Source: Nocardia carnea (GTDB lineage Bacteria; Actinomycetota; Actinomycetes; Mycobacteriales; Mycobacteriaceae). From it: a DNA stretch of 62,460 nucleotides. Within the stretch, counting starts at the first letter, position 1, and every line of letters begins with the position of its first letter. The stretch covers positions 1-62,460 of the forward strand of contig NZ_JARWNW010000209.1 of NCBI RefSeq assembly GCF_029868325.1, read 5' to 3'. Positions 1-8,790 of the stretch are shown here, piece by piece. Below the pieces are notes generated by a model. The model was not told the DNA's origin, ran no database searches, and saw nothing but the letters and a program-made list of their open reading frames with translations. A program made the position numbers and the translations under genes.

Positions 1-35
1 AGCTCACCGAGGAGCTGCTGGCAGCACAGGCGTAA
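1..35 (+). CDS. 3' end of an unidentified gene (cut by window edge)
   Basis: Reading from base 3, the frame gives LTEELLAAQA followed by TAA at 33-35. This looks like the helical tail of a protein whose body lies left of the window. Nothing about its function can be said. The next gene on this strand begins 164 bases later. Confidence 0.4.
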   Translation, partial: LTEELLAAQA

Positions 36-198
36 AGGATTGCCGGACGCCCTGGAGGTGATCACCGGGTCCGCCGACCGCCCGCTCCGGAGTGCGACCC
101 CGGGGCGGGGGTGTCACAGGGTTACCTCAACCGAATTCAAACACCCGCGGCCGCCCGGCCGCACTCCAACTCCGCCCGCGCTCACCTCGGAGTCCTCC

Positions 199-1515
199 AT
201 GACCACAATACCCACAGCCACCTCGATCGAGGGCGGCCACCCGACCGGATCCCGGCGGATGAAACCACGCCGGGCCGCCCTCGCCGCGGCGGCCGGTACC
301 GCCGTCGAGTACTACGAATTCGGCGTCTACGGATACCTCGCGGTGATCATCGGGCCGCTGTTCTTTCCCAACGACAATCCGACCGCCTCGCTGTTGGCGA
401 CGCTCGCTGTTTTCGGTAGCGCTTTCGTCATGCGCCCGCTCGGCGGCATCGTGCTGGGCCGGCTCGGCGACCGGATCGGCCGCAAACCGGTCCTGATCAC
501 CACGGTGGTCGGTATGGGCACCGCGACCGCCGTCGTCGGCCTCCTTCCGACCGCCGAGAGCATCGGGCTTCTGGCGCCGCTCGCACTGCTGCTGGTGCGT
601 CTCGCCCAAGGGTTTTTCGCCGGCGGCGAAGTGACCGGATCGGCGACCTACCTGTCCGAAGCGGCTCCGCACGGCCGGCGTGGGTTCTTCGGCGCCTTCA
701 CTCCGGTCGGCGTGGCGCTCGGCGGCGGTGCCGCCGCCCTGGTGGCCGGGCTGACGACCACCCTGCTCGACGACGAACAACTCCGCGATTTCGGATGGCG
801 GATCCCGTTCCTGCTGGCGCTACCTCTCATTGCCATCACCCTCGCGGCGCGCAGCAAACTCGAGGACTCGCACGCCTTTGCCGACGAAGCGAAAAACGCG
901 CCCGCGAAATCGCCGCTACGCGAGGTGCTGACCGAACACACAGCAGCTGTGTTCAAGGTCATCGTGCTCTCCATCGGCTCGAACACCGGCTACTGGGTCG
1001 GGCTGATCTTCATGAACATCTATCTCACCACCTATCTCGAATACCCGAAGTCGAACACGTTCTGGATCATGGGCGGAATCAGCCTGTTCGTCGCCGCCCT
1101 GATGCCCGTCTTCGGTGGCCTCTCGGACAGATACGGCCGCAAGCGGATCATCACCATCGGATTCCTCGGATACGCGATTCTGGTACTGCCCACCATGATC
1201 CTGATGGATCAGGGCAGTTTTGCGCTCGCTGTCGGGGCGATGGTGGTGCTCGCCCTGCCGATGCCGATCGTGCAATCGGTGACCTATCCGACCTACGCCG
1301 AACAGTTCCCGACCCGGGTGCGATACACCGGCTTGTCGTTCGCGTTCAATATCGGCACGATCATCGGCGGTGGACTGACTCCCTATCTCGCGACCTGGTT
1401 GATCTCGCAAACGGACAACTTGCTCACGCCGGGATTCCTGCTGATGATCGCGGTGGTCGCCGCGCTGCTCACCCTGCGTACCGTCCGGGAATCGTCCCAG
1501 GCGGAACTGCGATGA
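199..1515 (+). CDS. MHS-type MFS transporter (metabolite:H+ symporter family)
   Basis: This 438-aa polytopic inner-membrane protein has the MFS loop 2-3 motif GRLGDRIGRKP and a second copy GLSDRYGRKR in the middle loop. The N-terminal segment (AAAAGTAVEYYEFGVYGYLA) is typical of the MHS subfamily (ShiA, ProP, KgtP), which imports organic acids, osmolytes or shikimate with protons. I start at the ATG at 199 because the longer reading frame from 40 adds 53 proline- and arginine-rich residues that do not look like protein. It overlaps the next gene by 4 bases (ATGA), so it heads a four-gene operon. The substrate is unknown; the aspartase downstream makes a dicarboxylate or acidic amino acid plausible. 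Confidence 0.85.
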   Translation: MTTIPTATSIEGGHPTGSRRMKPRRAALAAAAGTAVEYYEFGVYGYLAVIIGPLFFPNDNPTASLLATLAVFGSAFVMRPLGGIVLGRLGDRIGRKPVLITTVVGMGTATAVVGLLPTAESIGLLAPLALLLVRLAQGFFAGGEVTGSATYLSEAAPHGRRGFFGAFTPVGVALGGGAAALVAGLTTTLLDDEQLRDFGWRIPFLLALPLIAITLAARSKLEDSHAFADEAKNAPAKSPLREVLTEHTAAVFKVIVLSIGSNTGYWVGLIFMNIYLTTYLEYPKSNTFWIMGGISLFVAALMPVFGGLSDRYGRKRIITIGFLGYAILVLPTMILMDQGSFALAVGAMVVLALPMPIVQSVTYPTYAEQFPTRVRYTGLSFAFNIGTIIGGGLTPYLATWLISQTDNLLTPGFLLMIAVVAALLTLRTVRESSQAELR

Positions 1516-2288
1516 CTGCGCCGGCGCACCCCCGGGAACTGCGCGACCGGATCGTCCGCGGCGAGTGGACCACACCGACGGCCGGAATTCTGGACGACTA
1601 TCAGCAGGCAAACCTGGTGGTGATTCCGGATTCGGCGGCGGCGGATTTCCGGAAGTACTGTGCGGCCAATCCCGACGTGTGCCCACTGCTGGCCACCACG
1701 GATCCGGGCGACCCGTTGCTCACCTACGACGCATGCACCGTGGACCTCCGCACCGCGCTGCCGCGTTACCGTGTGTGGCGCAACGGGGCACTCGTCGCCG
1801 AACCCGCCGATATCCTCGATCATTGGCGAGACGATGCCGTCGCCTTCGCACTCGGCTGCAGTCATACCTTCGACGCGCCACTGCGCCGTATCGGGGTGCC
1901 GGTCCCCCGGTCCGCTCCACCGGTATACGTCACCGACCGTCCCACTACTCCCGCAGGGATATTCGGCGGGCCGCTGGCGGTGAGTATGCGCCCGGTCCCC
2001 GAATCGCTGATCGCGGCCGCCGTCGAGCTCACCGCCCGGTATCCCACCGGGCACGGCGCGCCGGTGCAGATCGGTAGCGCTGCCGAACTGGGCATAGCCG
2101 ATCTGAGTACCCCCGACTTCGGGGTATACGCCGGCGTGCCCGACGGCTGCGTGCCCGTGTTCTGGGCGTGCGGTGTGACGCCCCAGATGGCGCTGCCGGA
2201 TCTCGGCCTCGACTACGCGATCACCCACTTCGCGGGCCATATGCTCGTGCTGGACACCCTGCTCGACGAGACACGGACCATCTCATGA
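1512..2288 (+). CDS. DUF1445 family protein (D-glutamate cyclase-like / putative hydro-lyase)
   Basis: The 258-aa product belongs by appearance to the DUF1445 (UPF0317) family. It has the segment FALGCSHTFDAPL near the middle, a family hallmark (usually GCSxSFE), then conserved blocks around GGPLAVSMRP and PVFWACGVTPQMA, and a C-terminal HFAGHMLVLD close to the family's TPGHM block. Bacterial members are annotated as putative hydro-lyases, and the vertebrate homologue is D-glutamate cyclase. The length fits the family (~260 aa). The start ATG at 1512 overlaps the transporter stop, implying translational coupling. Context suggests the catabolism of an acidic amino acid or related compound; the actual substrate is not shown. 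Confidence 0.8.
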   Translation: MTAPAHPRELRDRIVRGEWTTPTAGILDDYQQANLVVIPDSAAADFRKYCAANPDVCPLLATTDPGDPLLTYDACTVDLRTALPRYRVWRNGALVAEPADILDHWRDDAVAFALGCSHTFDAPLRRIGVPVPRSAPPVYVTDRPTTPAGIFGGPLAVSMRPVPESLIAAAVELTARYPTGHGAPVQIGSAAELGIADLSTPDFGVYAGVPDGCVPVFWACGVTPQMALPDLGLDYAITHFAGHMLVLDTLLDETRTIS

Positions 2289-2343
2289 TGCGATACCTCC
2301 GTCCTCGCCCGAGCGTCCACGGATCCCCCGTACCGGAGAAACC

Positions 2344-3786
2344 ATGACCGGAAGCGACGATTCCGCCGTATTCCGCACGGAACATGATCTCCTGGGTGAT
2401 CGCGACATCCCGGTCGGCGCATACATCGGTATCCACACCACGCGGGCGCTGGAGAATTTCCCGATCTCCGGTGTTCCCATCTCCCGGCACCCCGACCTCG
2501 TCGGCGCGCTCGCTGCGGTCAAATCCGCCGCCGCGCAAGCGAACAACGAACTCGGGGTGCTGAGCGAAGAGCGCGCCCGGGCGATCGTCACCGCCTGCGA
2601 GGACATCCGCCGCGGTGAGCTGCACGAGCATTTCGTGGTGGATGTCTTCCAGGGCGGTGCCGGGACCTCGACGAATATGAACGCCAACGAGGTGATCGCG
2701 AACCGTGGTCTCGATATCCTCGGCTGTCCGCGCGGGACGTATGCCCGGCTCCATCCGCTCGAGCATGTCAACCTGGGGCAGAGCACCAACGATGTGTATC
2801 CCACGGCCGTCAAGATCGCAGTTGTCACCGCGACGAACCGACTGCGGGAGGCGCTGGCCGGGCTCTCGGCCGCCTTCGCGGCCAAGGCCGTCGAATTCGC
2901 CGAGCATCTCAAGATGGGACGCACGCAGCTCCAAGAGGCGGTCCCGATGACCCTGGGCCAGGAGTTCGGAACCTACGCGGTCATGGTGGGCGAGGATATC
3001 GCCCGGTTGGCCGAGGCCGCGGAGCTGGCCCGGGAGATCAATCTCGGCGGGACCGCGATCGGCACCGGTCTCAACGCTCCGCCCGACTATCCCGCGCGCG
3101 CCTGCGCGCATCTGAGGTCGGTCACCGGCCTCGATTTGGTGACCGCAGCGGATCTCGTCGAATCGACACAGGACACCGGTGTTTTCCTCCAGATCTCGGG
3201 CATCGTCAAACGGACCGCGGTCAAACTGTCGAAGGTCTGCAACGATCTGCGGCTGCTCTCCTCCGGCCCCCGCTCGGGATTCGGCGAGATCCGCCTGCCC
3301 GCGGTACAAGCCGGGTCGTCCATCATGCCGGGCAAGGTCAACCCGGTCATCCCGGAAGTGGTGAACCAGGTGGCCTACGAGATCGTGGGCAACGATATCG
3401 CGATCACGATGGCCGGGGAGGCGGGGCAGCTCCAGCTCAATGCCTTCGAACCCGTCATCGCGCACAAGCTCCTGGAATCGATCACGCATCTCACTGCGGC
3501 GGCCGATACCCTCACGGTTCGCTGTGTCCGTGGGATCACCGCGGATATCGACCATATGCGGTCGACCGTCGAGCGCTCGATCGGACTGGTCACCGCGCTG
3601 AATCCGCATATCGGATACGAGGCCGCAACCGCCCTCGCGGCGCGCGCGCTCACCTCGGATTCGACGATCCCCGAGCTGGCCGTCAGCGCGGGTCTGCTCA
3701 CTCGGGACGAGATCGGCCGTATCCTCGCACCGGACAGTCTGGTCCACCGCAATCGCCGATCCGGCGAGACGAAAGGTCGATTATGA
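2344..3786 (+). CDS. aspA: Aspartate ammonia-lyase (aspartase)
   Basis: The 480-aa protein is a member of the aspartase/fumarase superfamily. It carries the signature GSSIMPGKVNP at about residues 324-334, the TSTNMNANEVIANR block and the HLKMGRTQLQEA block. Aspartases convert L-aspartate to fumarate and ammonia, working as cytosolic homotetramers. The length matches the family (about 470-480 aa). The ATG at 2344 follows a purine-rich GGAGAA at a suitable distance. The stop overlaps the start of the following SDR gene. Fumarase or a relative acting on a substituted aspartate is possible, but the sequence resembles aspartase more than class II fumarase. Confidence 0.85.
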   Translation: MTGSDDSAVFRTEHDLLGDRDIPVGAYIGIHTTRALENFPISGVPISRHPDLVGALAAVKSAAAQANNELGVLSEERARAIVTACEDIRRGELHEHFVVDVFQGGAGTSTNMNANEVIANRGLDILGCPRGTYARLHPLEHVNLGQSTNDVYPTAVKIAVVTATNRLREALAGLSAAFAAKAVEFAEHLKMGRTQLQEAVPMTLGQEFGTYAVMVGEDIARLAEAAELAREINLGGTAIGTGLNAPPDYPARACAHLRSVTGLDLVTAADLVESTQDTGVFLQISGIVKRTAVKLSKVCNDLRLLSSGPRSGFGEIRLPAVQAGSSIMPGKVNPVIPEVVNQVAYEIVGNDIAITMAGEAGQLQLNAFEPVIAHKLLESITHLTAAADTLTVRCVRGITADIDHMRSTVERSIGLVTALNPHIGYEAATALAARALTSDSTIPELAVSAGLLTRDEIGRILAPDSLVHRNRRSGETKGRL

Positions 3787-4535
3787 GCCGAACCGTCCTC
3801 GTCACGGGCGCGTCGCGGGGAATCGGGCGAGCCGTATGCCGGGCGTTCGCTGCCCGTGGAGACCGTGTCGTGGTCCACTACGCAAACCGCCGGGACGACG
3901 CGATAGCCACACTCGAATCACTCGACGGCAGCGGCCACCTGCTCGTGCACGGTTCGTTGACCGACCCCGAGACCGTACGAAATGTGGTCGACCGGGCAGC
4001 CGGACACCGCGACGGGCTGGACGTCGTCGTCAACAATGCGGCGGTGATGACACCGCATCCCCCGGCGACGGTGTCCTACGCCGAATGGCAACGCGCCTGG
4101 ACCGATACCCTCGATGTCAACCTCGTCGCCGCCTCGAATATCTGCTACTGCGCCGCCCAGGCCATGATGGCGGCGGGCCGGGGTGGGCATATCGTGAACA
4201 TAGGCTCGCGAGGCGCTTTCCGCGGTGAACCGGACCACCCTGCCTACGGTGCCAGTAAAGCGGCCCTGCTGGCGATGAGTCAGTCCCTGGCCGTCGCGCT
4301 GGCACCCCACGGCATCGTGGTCGGTGCCGTAGCCCCCGGATTCGTGGAGACCGAACGGGTGGCGCAACGATTGCACGGTCCCGAAGGTCCCGGCATCCGC
4401 GCGCAGAGCCCCTTCGGAAGAGTCGCCCGGCCGGAGGAAATCGCGTCAGCGGTCGTCTACCTGGCATCGCCCGAAGCCACCTGGGCCGCCGGAGCCATCC
4501 TCGATATGAACGGAGCATCCCATCTTCGGCTCTGA
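3783..4535 (+). CDS. SDR family NAD(P)-dependent oxidoreductase
   Basis: This is a classical short-chain dehydrogenase/reductase of 250 aa. It has the nucleotide-binding TGASRGIG at residues 8-15, NNAA near residue 82, a catalytic serine around 142 and the YxxxK pair at Y155/K159. The C-terminal WAAGAILDMNGASHLRL is the usual family ending. It overlaps the aspartase stop by 4 bases, so it is the last gene of the operon. It may oxidise or reduce an intermediate made by the DUF1445 protein or the lyase, but which one cannot be read from sequence. Confidence 0.85.
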   Translation: MSRTVLVTGASRGIGRAVCRAFAARGDRVVVHYANRRDDAIATLESLDGSGHLLVHGSLTDPETVRNVVDRAAGHRDGLDVVVNNAAVMTPHPPATVSYAEWQRAWTDTLDVNLVAASNICYCAAQAMMAAGRGGHIVNIGSRGAFRGEPDHPAYGASKAALLAMSQSLAVALAPHGIVVGAVAPGFVETERVAQRLHGPEGPGIRAQSPFGRVARPEEIASAVVYLASPEATWAAGAILDMNGASHLRL

Positions 4536-4639
4536 GGGCCGCCCGGGCAGCGGCGCACCCGCGCCGCGGGTGCACGCTCGTATGTCGGTGCCCGTTGCTA
4601 ACTTTCGCTCGAAACGCAACATCGAAGAGCGGGAACGGT

Positions 4640-6064
4640 ATGACTGCGGCAACGACGACCTATCTCGAGCTGTCCGAAGAGGCAGGCTCGGCGCACAAGT
4701 TCTACGAGGTCGTCGTGGACGACACTCGGGTCACCATCCGGTACGGGCGCATCGGCGAACAAGGCCAGAGCAAGGTCAGCTCCTTCGCCGACGCACAGAA
4801 GGCGCATGCGGCGGCGCAGAAGAAGATCAACGAGAAGAAGCGGAAAGGTTACGCACCGGCCGTGCCGGGTGCCCGATCGGCCCGCCCGGTGGCGCGACGC
4901 GCCATAGCCAGCCGCCGCTCCACCGCTCGTACCGCGCCGGTGCTGTGGAGCTTCGATTCCGGTGCCGCGGCATTCGGGATATTCATCGACAGTGAACGCT
5001 GCTGGGTAGGCAACGAGAACGGGGATGTGTTCACGCTGACACCCGGCGGCGAGGTGATCGGCCGATTCCGGTTGCCGAACTCCGTGAAATGCCTCGTCGC
5101 CGACGACTTCTGGATCTATGCCGGCTGCGACGACGGTCGCGTCTACGACCTGTCGGGCAAGGTGCCCCGGGCGGCCTACGATATCGCCGCAAACGTCGAC
5201 ATCTACTGGCTCGATATCCATGACGGCATCCTCGGTGTCTCCGATGTGGAGGGCGGGCTCACCGTCATCGATCATGAGGAAGAGTCGCTGTGGAGCCGCC
5301 GCAGCCACGGCGATTCCGGTTGGATGGTACGAATCGATGACGACGGCGTCTACCACGGCCACTCGGCCGGGATCACGAAATACGACCTGGTCAACGGAGA
5401 CCACCGCTGGCACCGGGACACCGGCGGCCCCGTGCTCTTCGGCTGGCAGGAAGCCGGAGCCGTGTACGCGGGCACCGCGCGTAATCAGGTCAGGATGGTC
5501 GGCAAAGCCGGCCGGTCCGATCGGGCATTCCAATGCGATGCGGCGGTGTACTCGTGCGCGGCCTCACCGGACGGGCGGTACGTCTTCGCCGGCGACAACT
5601 TCTCGTCGGTCTACTGCTTCGATGCCGACGGGCGGCGCCTCTGGAAACTCGGCACCGGCTGCGGTTCGGCCTATTCGATGCAATACCACGACGCACGGCT
5701 GTACCTCGTCACCACCAGCGGCACCCTGGCCTGCCTCGATGTGAGCGAGACCGCCGTCCATGACGCCGAACAGGGTCTACTGCCACAGACCGTTTCCGTG
5801 AAAGCGCCCCCGATGGCCGCGGTGGTACCCAGCAGCACCTTGGAGGTTGTTACCGACAGTTCCGGCGGAGTCGTCGTCGAATGCGTCGACATAGACGGAC
5901 GGCTGCGCGTGCACGTCGTCTCTCCCGGCTTCCGCCGGGAATGGAACGTGCAGTTCCCCCGCGATATCAGGCAAGCCGGGACCCGCTATGTGGTGGACGG
6001 GGTAACCGAATCCGCTCGCGGTGGGTTCTACCGGGTACGGGGCGATATCCGCCGATTGAGCTGA
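4640..6064 (+). CDS. WGR-domain protein with C-terminal beta-propeller
   Basis: The 474-aa product begins with a WGR domain (about residues 8-75; core VTIRYGRIGEQGQSKV), a small fold found in PARPs, MolR-like proteins and bacterial stress genes. A basic linker KKINEKKRKGYAP follows. The rest (about 105-470) is a series of beta-propeller repeats with W-x-x-D-like blades, for example WLDIHDGILGVSD and YVFAGDNFSSVYCFDADG, resembling PQQ/WD-type repeats. No signal peptide is visible, so it is probably cytosolic. The ATG at 4640 is preferred to an upstream one at 4595 because the WGR fold starts right after it. It stands alone and its function is unknown; WGR domains are thought to bind nucleic acid or protein partners. 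Confidence 0.75.
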   Translation: MTAATTTYLELSEEAGSAHKFYEVVVDDTRVTIRYGRIGEQGQSKVSSFADAQKAHAAAQKKINEKKRKGYAPAVPGARSARPVARRAIASRRSTARTAPVLWSFDSGAAAFGIFIDSERCWVGNENGDVFTLTPGGEVIGRFRLPNSVKCLVADDFWIYAGCDDGRVYDLSGKVPRAAYDIAANVDIYWLDIHDGILGVSDVEGGLTVIDHEEESLWSRRSHGDSGWMVRIDDDGVYHGHSAGITKYDLVNGDHRWHRDTGGPVLFGWQEAGAVYAGTARNQVRMVGKAGRSDRAFQCDAAVYSCAASPDGRYVFAGDNFSSVYCFDADGRRLWKLGTGCGSAYSMQYHDARLYLVTTSGTLACLDVSETAVHDAEQGLLPQTVSVKAPPMAAVVPSSTLEVVTDSSGGVVVECVDIDGRLRVHVVSPGFRREWNVQFPRDIRQAGTRYVVDGVTESARGGFYRVRGDIRRLS

Positions 6065-6499
6065 TCCGATCAGTCACGGTCAGGTTCCTCCGCCAGGAGC
6101 CGAGGCCACTCGTTCCGATCCGCGAGCCGGTCCGATGATCGTCAGCGGGATCGCCCGCGCCCCAGCCGGTCTCGCGTCCCCCGAGGCCGATGCGGCACGC
6201 CCGGCCTCGAGCGACATCATATCCGGCCCCGCCGAGGCGAGACGAACGCTTCCGAGCTGGTCAGCGACGTCGTCCCGCTGGCGCACACGGCTATTCGCCT
6301 CTCGCACTGCGAACCTGCACACGGCTGCGTCACGTGGTTGGAGGTTTACTGGACAGCGGCCACGGCTGGTCCGTGGCCGGGCTTCCTTGTTCACCCGATC
6401 GAAACTGCTCGACCGCTCGCTGGTGCACTCCTGATTGTTCACTCGTTCCGGACGGCATCGCGGGCAAGTCAGATCGTTCGCCGAAAGGACTGAGGGACT
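6065..6499. other. 435-base non-coding stretch upstream of the P450 gene, with a strong hairpin
   Basis: No convincing gene is seen here on either strand. It contains a perfect stem-loop, CGGCCACGG-CTGGT-CCGTGGCCG, at 6357-6379. No T-run follows it, so it is as likely to be an operator or mRNA structure as a terminator. The 110 bases before the P450 start are the likely promoter region. Confidence 0.5.
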
Positions 6500-7813
6500 G
6501 TGCACCACATGGATTCGAGCTCGGCCACCTTTTCGCCCGATGGTCAGGTGACCGCCGCTATGGAAATCCTCGAGCTCACCGACGACTTCTACCAGGATCC
6601 GCATGCGACCTACCGGGCGCTGCGTAAGCGCGGTCCCCTGCACCGAATTCGATTGGACGGTGTGCTCGGCTGGCTGATCGTCGATCATGACGTAGCCAAA
6701 CAGGCCTTCGCGGAGCCGACCATCAGCAAACGCATCGGGTCGCCCGAGGGACAGGCTGTGCTGGCCAAGAACGGTGCAGCCGAGCTGTTCAACACCGCCA
6801 TCAGCGACAACATGCTGTTCGCCGATCCGCCACAGCACACCCGACTACGCCGTCTCGTCGCCAAGGCATTCGCCGGCCCCGCCATCCGCGATCTCCAGCC
6901 GAGAATCACCTCGATCGCCGACACCCTGCTCGACGATATCAGCGCGCGAACGACCGTCGACCTCATCGACAGTTACGCGTTCCAGCTGCCGACCGCGGTG
7001 ATCTGTGAACTGCTCGGAGTCCCCGACGAGGACAAGGAAGATTTCCGTTCCTGGACCGCCGTCGTCGTCAACGACTCGGCCACGCTCGAGGAACGCGCCA
7101 CCGCGGGGGTCAGCTTCTTCACCTACCTGACGAATTTGATCGCCACACGCACCGGCGACCCCCGCGACGACCTGCTCTCCCAGCTGATCATCGCGAAAGA
7201 CCACGAAGACCGCCTGGACGATCACGAACTCATCGCCATGCTGCTCTTACTGCTGATAGCCGGGCATGAGACCACTGTCAACCTCATCAGCAACTCGGTA
7301 CTGGAACTGCTACGCGATCCGGCACTGGCCGAGCGGTTGCGCACCGATCCCGAAGCCATCCCCGCCTACCTCGAGGAGATCCTGCGCTGTCACGGATCGC
7401 TGCACGTGGCGACGGCTCGCTACACCACCGCCCCGATCACGTTGGGCGGTAAGAATATCGACGCGGGCGAATTCATCCTGATCTCGCTAGCCGCCGCCAA
7501 TCGCGACCCGGCGCGCTTCGCCGACCCGGACCGGATCGACCTCGAACGCCCCGAGAACCGGCACATCGCCTTCGGGCACGGCATCCATCACTGTCTCGGT
7601 GCCGCCCTGGCCCGCCTGGAGGCCACCACCGCGATCTCGCGACTGCTGGCCAAGTTCCCGGAAATATCGCTCGACGGGGAATTCAGTGATCTGACGTGGC
7701 GGAAAAGCCTGCTGATCCATGGCTTGGCCGGCCTGCCGGTTCGACTGGCCGCACCCACTGAATCTGATTTCGTCTCCAGCGCCGACGCGGACCGCGTCTC
7801 TTTGCCGGTCTGA
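6500..7813 (+). CDS. Cytochrome P450
   Basis: This is a soluble bacterial class I P450 of 437 aa. The I-helix oxygen-activation motif is AGHETT, the K-helix ExxR is EEILR, and the heme-binding loop is FGHGIHHCLG with the thiolate Cys at residue 365. It resembles CYP107/CYP105-type actinobacterial enzymes that hydroxylate secondary metabolites or xenobiotics. No ferredoxin or reductase gene is adjacent, so electrons must come from elsewhere. Start choice: GTG at 6500 or ATG at 6509 (three codons later); AGGACTGAGGGA upstream could serve either. The gene converges on the following minus-strand SDR with a 14-base gap. Confidence 0.9.
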   Translation: MHHMDSSSATFSPDGQVTAAMEILELTDDFYQDPHATYRALRKRGPLHRIRLDGVLGWLIVDHDVAKQAFAEPTISKRIGSPEGQAVLAKNGAAELFNTAISDNMLFADPPQHTRLRRLVAKAFAGPAIRDLQPRITSIADTLLDDISARTTVDLIDSYAFQLPTAVICELLGVPDEDKEDFRSWTAVVVNDSATLEERATAGVSFFTYLTNLIATRTGDPRDDLLSQLIIAKDHEDRLDDHELIAMLLLLLIAGHETTVNLISNSVLELLRDPALAERLRTDPEAIPAYLEEILRCHGSLHVATARYTTAPITLGGKNIDAGEFILISLAAANRDPARFADPDRIDLERPENRHIAFGHGIHHCLGAALARLEATTAISRLLAKFPEISLDGEFSDLTWRKSLLIHGLAGLPVRLAAPTESDFVSSADADRVSLPV

Positions 7814-7827
7814 CCCCAGAACCCCGG

Positions 7828-8622
7828 TCAGGGCAGGATGGAGTCGATGTAGCCGCCGTCCACGCGGACGGCGGCGCCGGTGGTGGCCGAGGCGTACGGC
7901 GAGGCGAGGTAGACGACCAGGTTGGCGATCTCTTCGGGTTCGATAAGGCGTTGCAGCAGCGATTGTGGGCGATGGCGGACCATGAATTCGTGCTGCGCCT
8001 GCGCCCAGGGCAGGTCATCGCCGACGAGCTCGCGGACGAAGTCCTCGACACCCCCGGTGTGGGTGGGTCCCGCGAGAACGGAATTGACGGTGACGCCGGT
8101 GCCCGCGGCGTCCTTGGCGAAGCCGCGGGTGACGGCGAGCAGCGACGTCTTCGTCATCCCGTAGTGGATCATCTCGGCGGGGATCACGACGGCGGAATCG
8201 CTGGCGAGGTTCAACACGCGACCCCAGCCCTGCTCTTTCATCCCCGGCAGGTAGGCGCGGATGAGGCGCACGGCGGACAGAACGTTGACCTCGAAGTAGC
8301 GCCGCCATTCGGCGTCGTCGATCTCCAGGGGCGCGGCGGCACCGAAGATACCGAGGTTGTTGACGAGGACATCGACCATCGGAACGGCCGCCAGCACGGC
8401 CGCCGCACCCTCTTCCGTGGCGAGATCACCCGCTGCACCGGTGACCATCTCGCTGCCGGACTCGACGCGCACCGTATCCACAGCGGTGGCGACACGGTCG
8501 GCGCCGCGGCCGTTCACGACGACGTGCGCGCCGGCCTGGGCGAGTCCGATGGCGATGGCCTGGCCGATGCCCTGCGTGGAGCCGGTAACCAGCGCGGTGC
8601 GGCCGGACAGATCGATCTGCAT
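7828..8622 (-). CDS. SDR family oxidoreductase
   Basis: This classical short-chain dehydrogenase has 264 aa, with TGSTQGIG at residues 13-20, VNNLG at 87-91, serine around 141-143, and Y154/K158 (YGMTK). The C-terminal GAAVRVDGGYIDSILP is family-typical. It lies downstream of a GNAT gene and an aldo/keto-reductase remnant on the same strand, and may be co-transcribed with them. The substrate is unknown. Confidence 0.88.
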   Translation of the reverse strand: MQIDLSGRTALVTGSTQGIGQAIAIGLAQAGAHVVVNGRGADRVATAVDTVRVESGSEMVTGAAGDLATEEGAAAVLAAVPMVDVLVNNLGIFGAAAPLEIDDAEWRRYFEVNVLSAVRLIRAYLPGMKEQGWGRVLNLASDSAVVIPAEMIHYGMTKTSLLAVTRGFAKDAAGTGVTVNSVLAGPTHTGGVEDFVRELVGDDLPWAQAQHEFMVRHRPQSLLQRLIEPEEIANLVVYLASPYASATTGAAVRVDGGYIDSILP

Positions 8623-8649
8623 GAGGCGTTCCCTTCGTCGCTGCGGGTT

Positions 8650-8790
8650 TCAGTTGAAGGTGTCCGGATCAGGACCGGTAGGCAGATCCCGGCGCAGCAC
8701 GACCTGCGCCGAGGTTACGCCATGGGCGTCGGCGATCCGCACTATCGCGTCGTGGCTGCGTACCGTGGCGGTGATCTGGCCGGTGGTCAT
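8650..8790 (-). pseudogene. Aldo/keto reductase remnant (46 codons)
   Basis: The short frame begins with an ATG that overlaps the GNAT stop codon (ATGA) and encodes 46 residues. Residues 21-35, IADAHGVTSAQVVLR, match a conserved helix of aldo/keto reductases (typically AxxHGxTPAQVVLRW). Nothing of the TIM barrel before or after is present, so this is best read as the scar of a deleted AKR gene. A functional microprotein is less likely. Confidence 0.5.
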
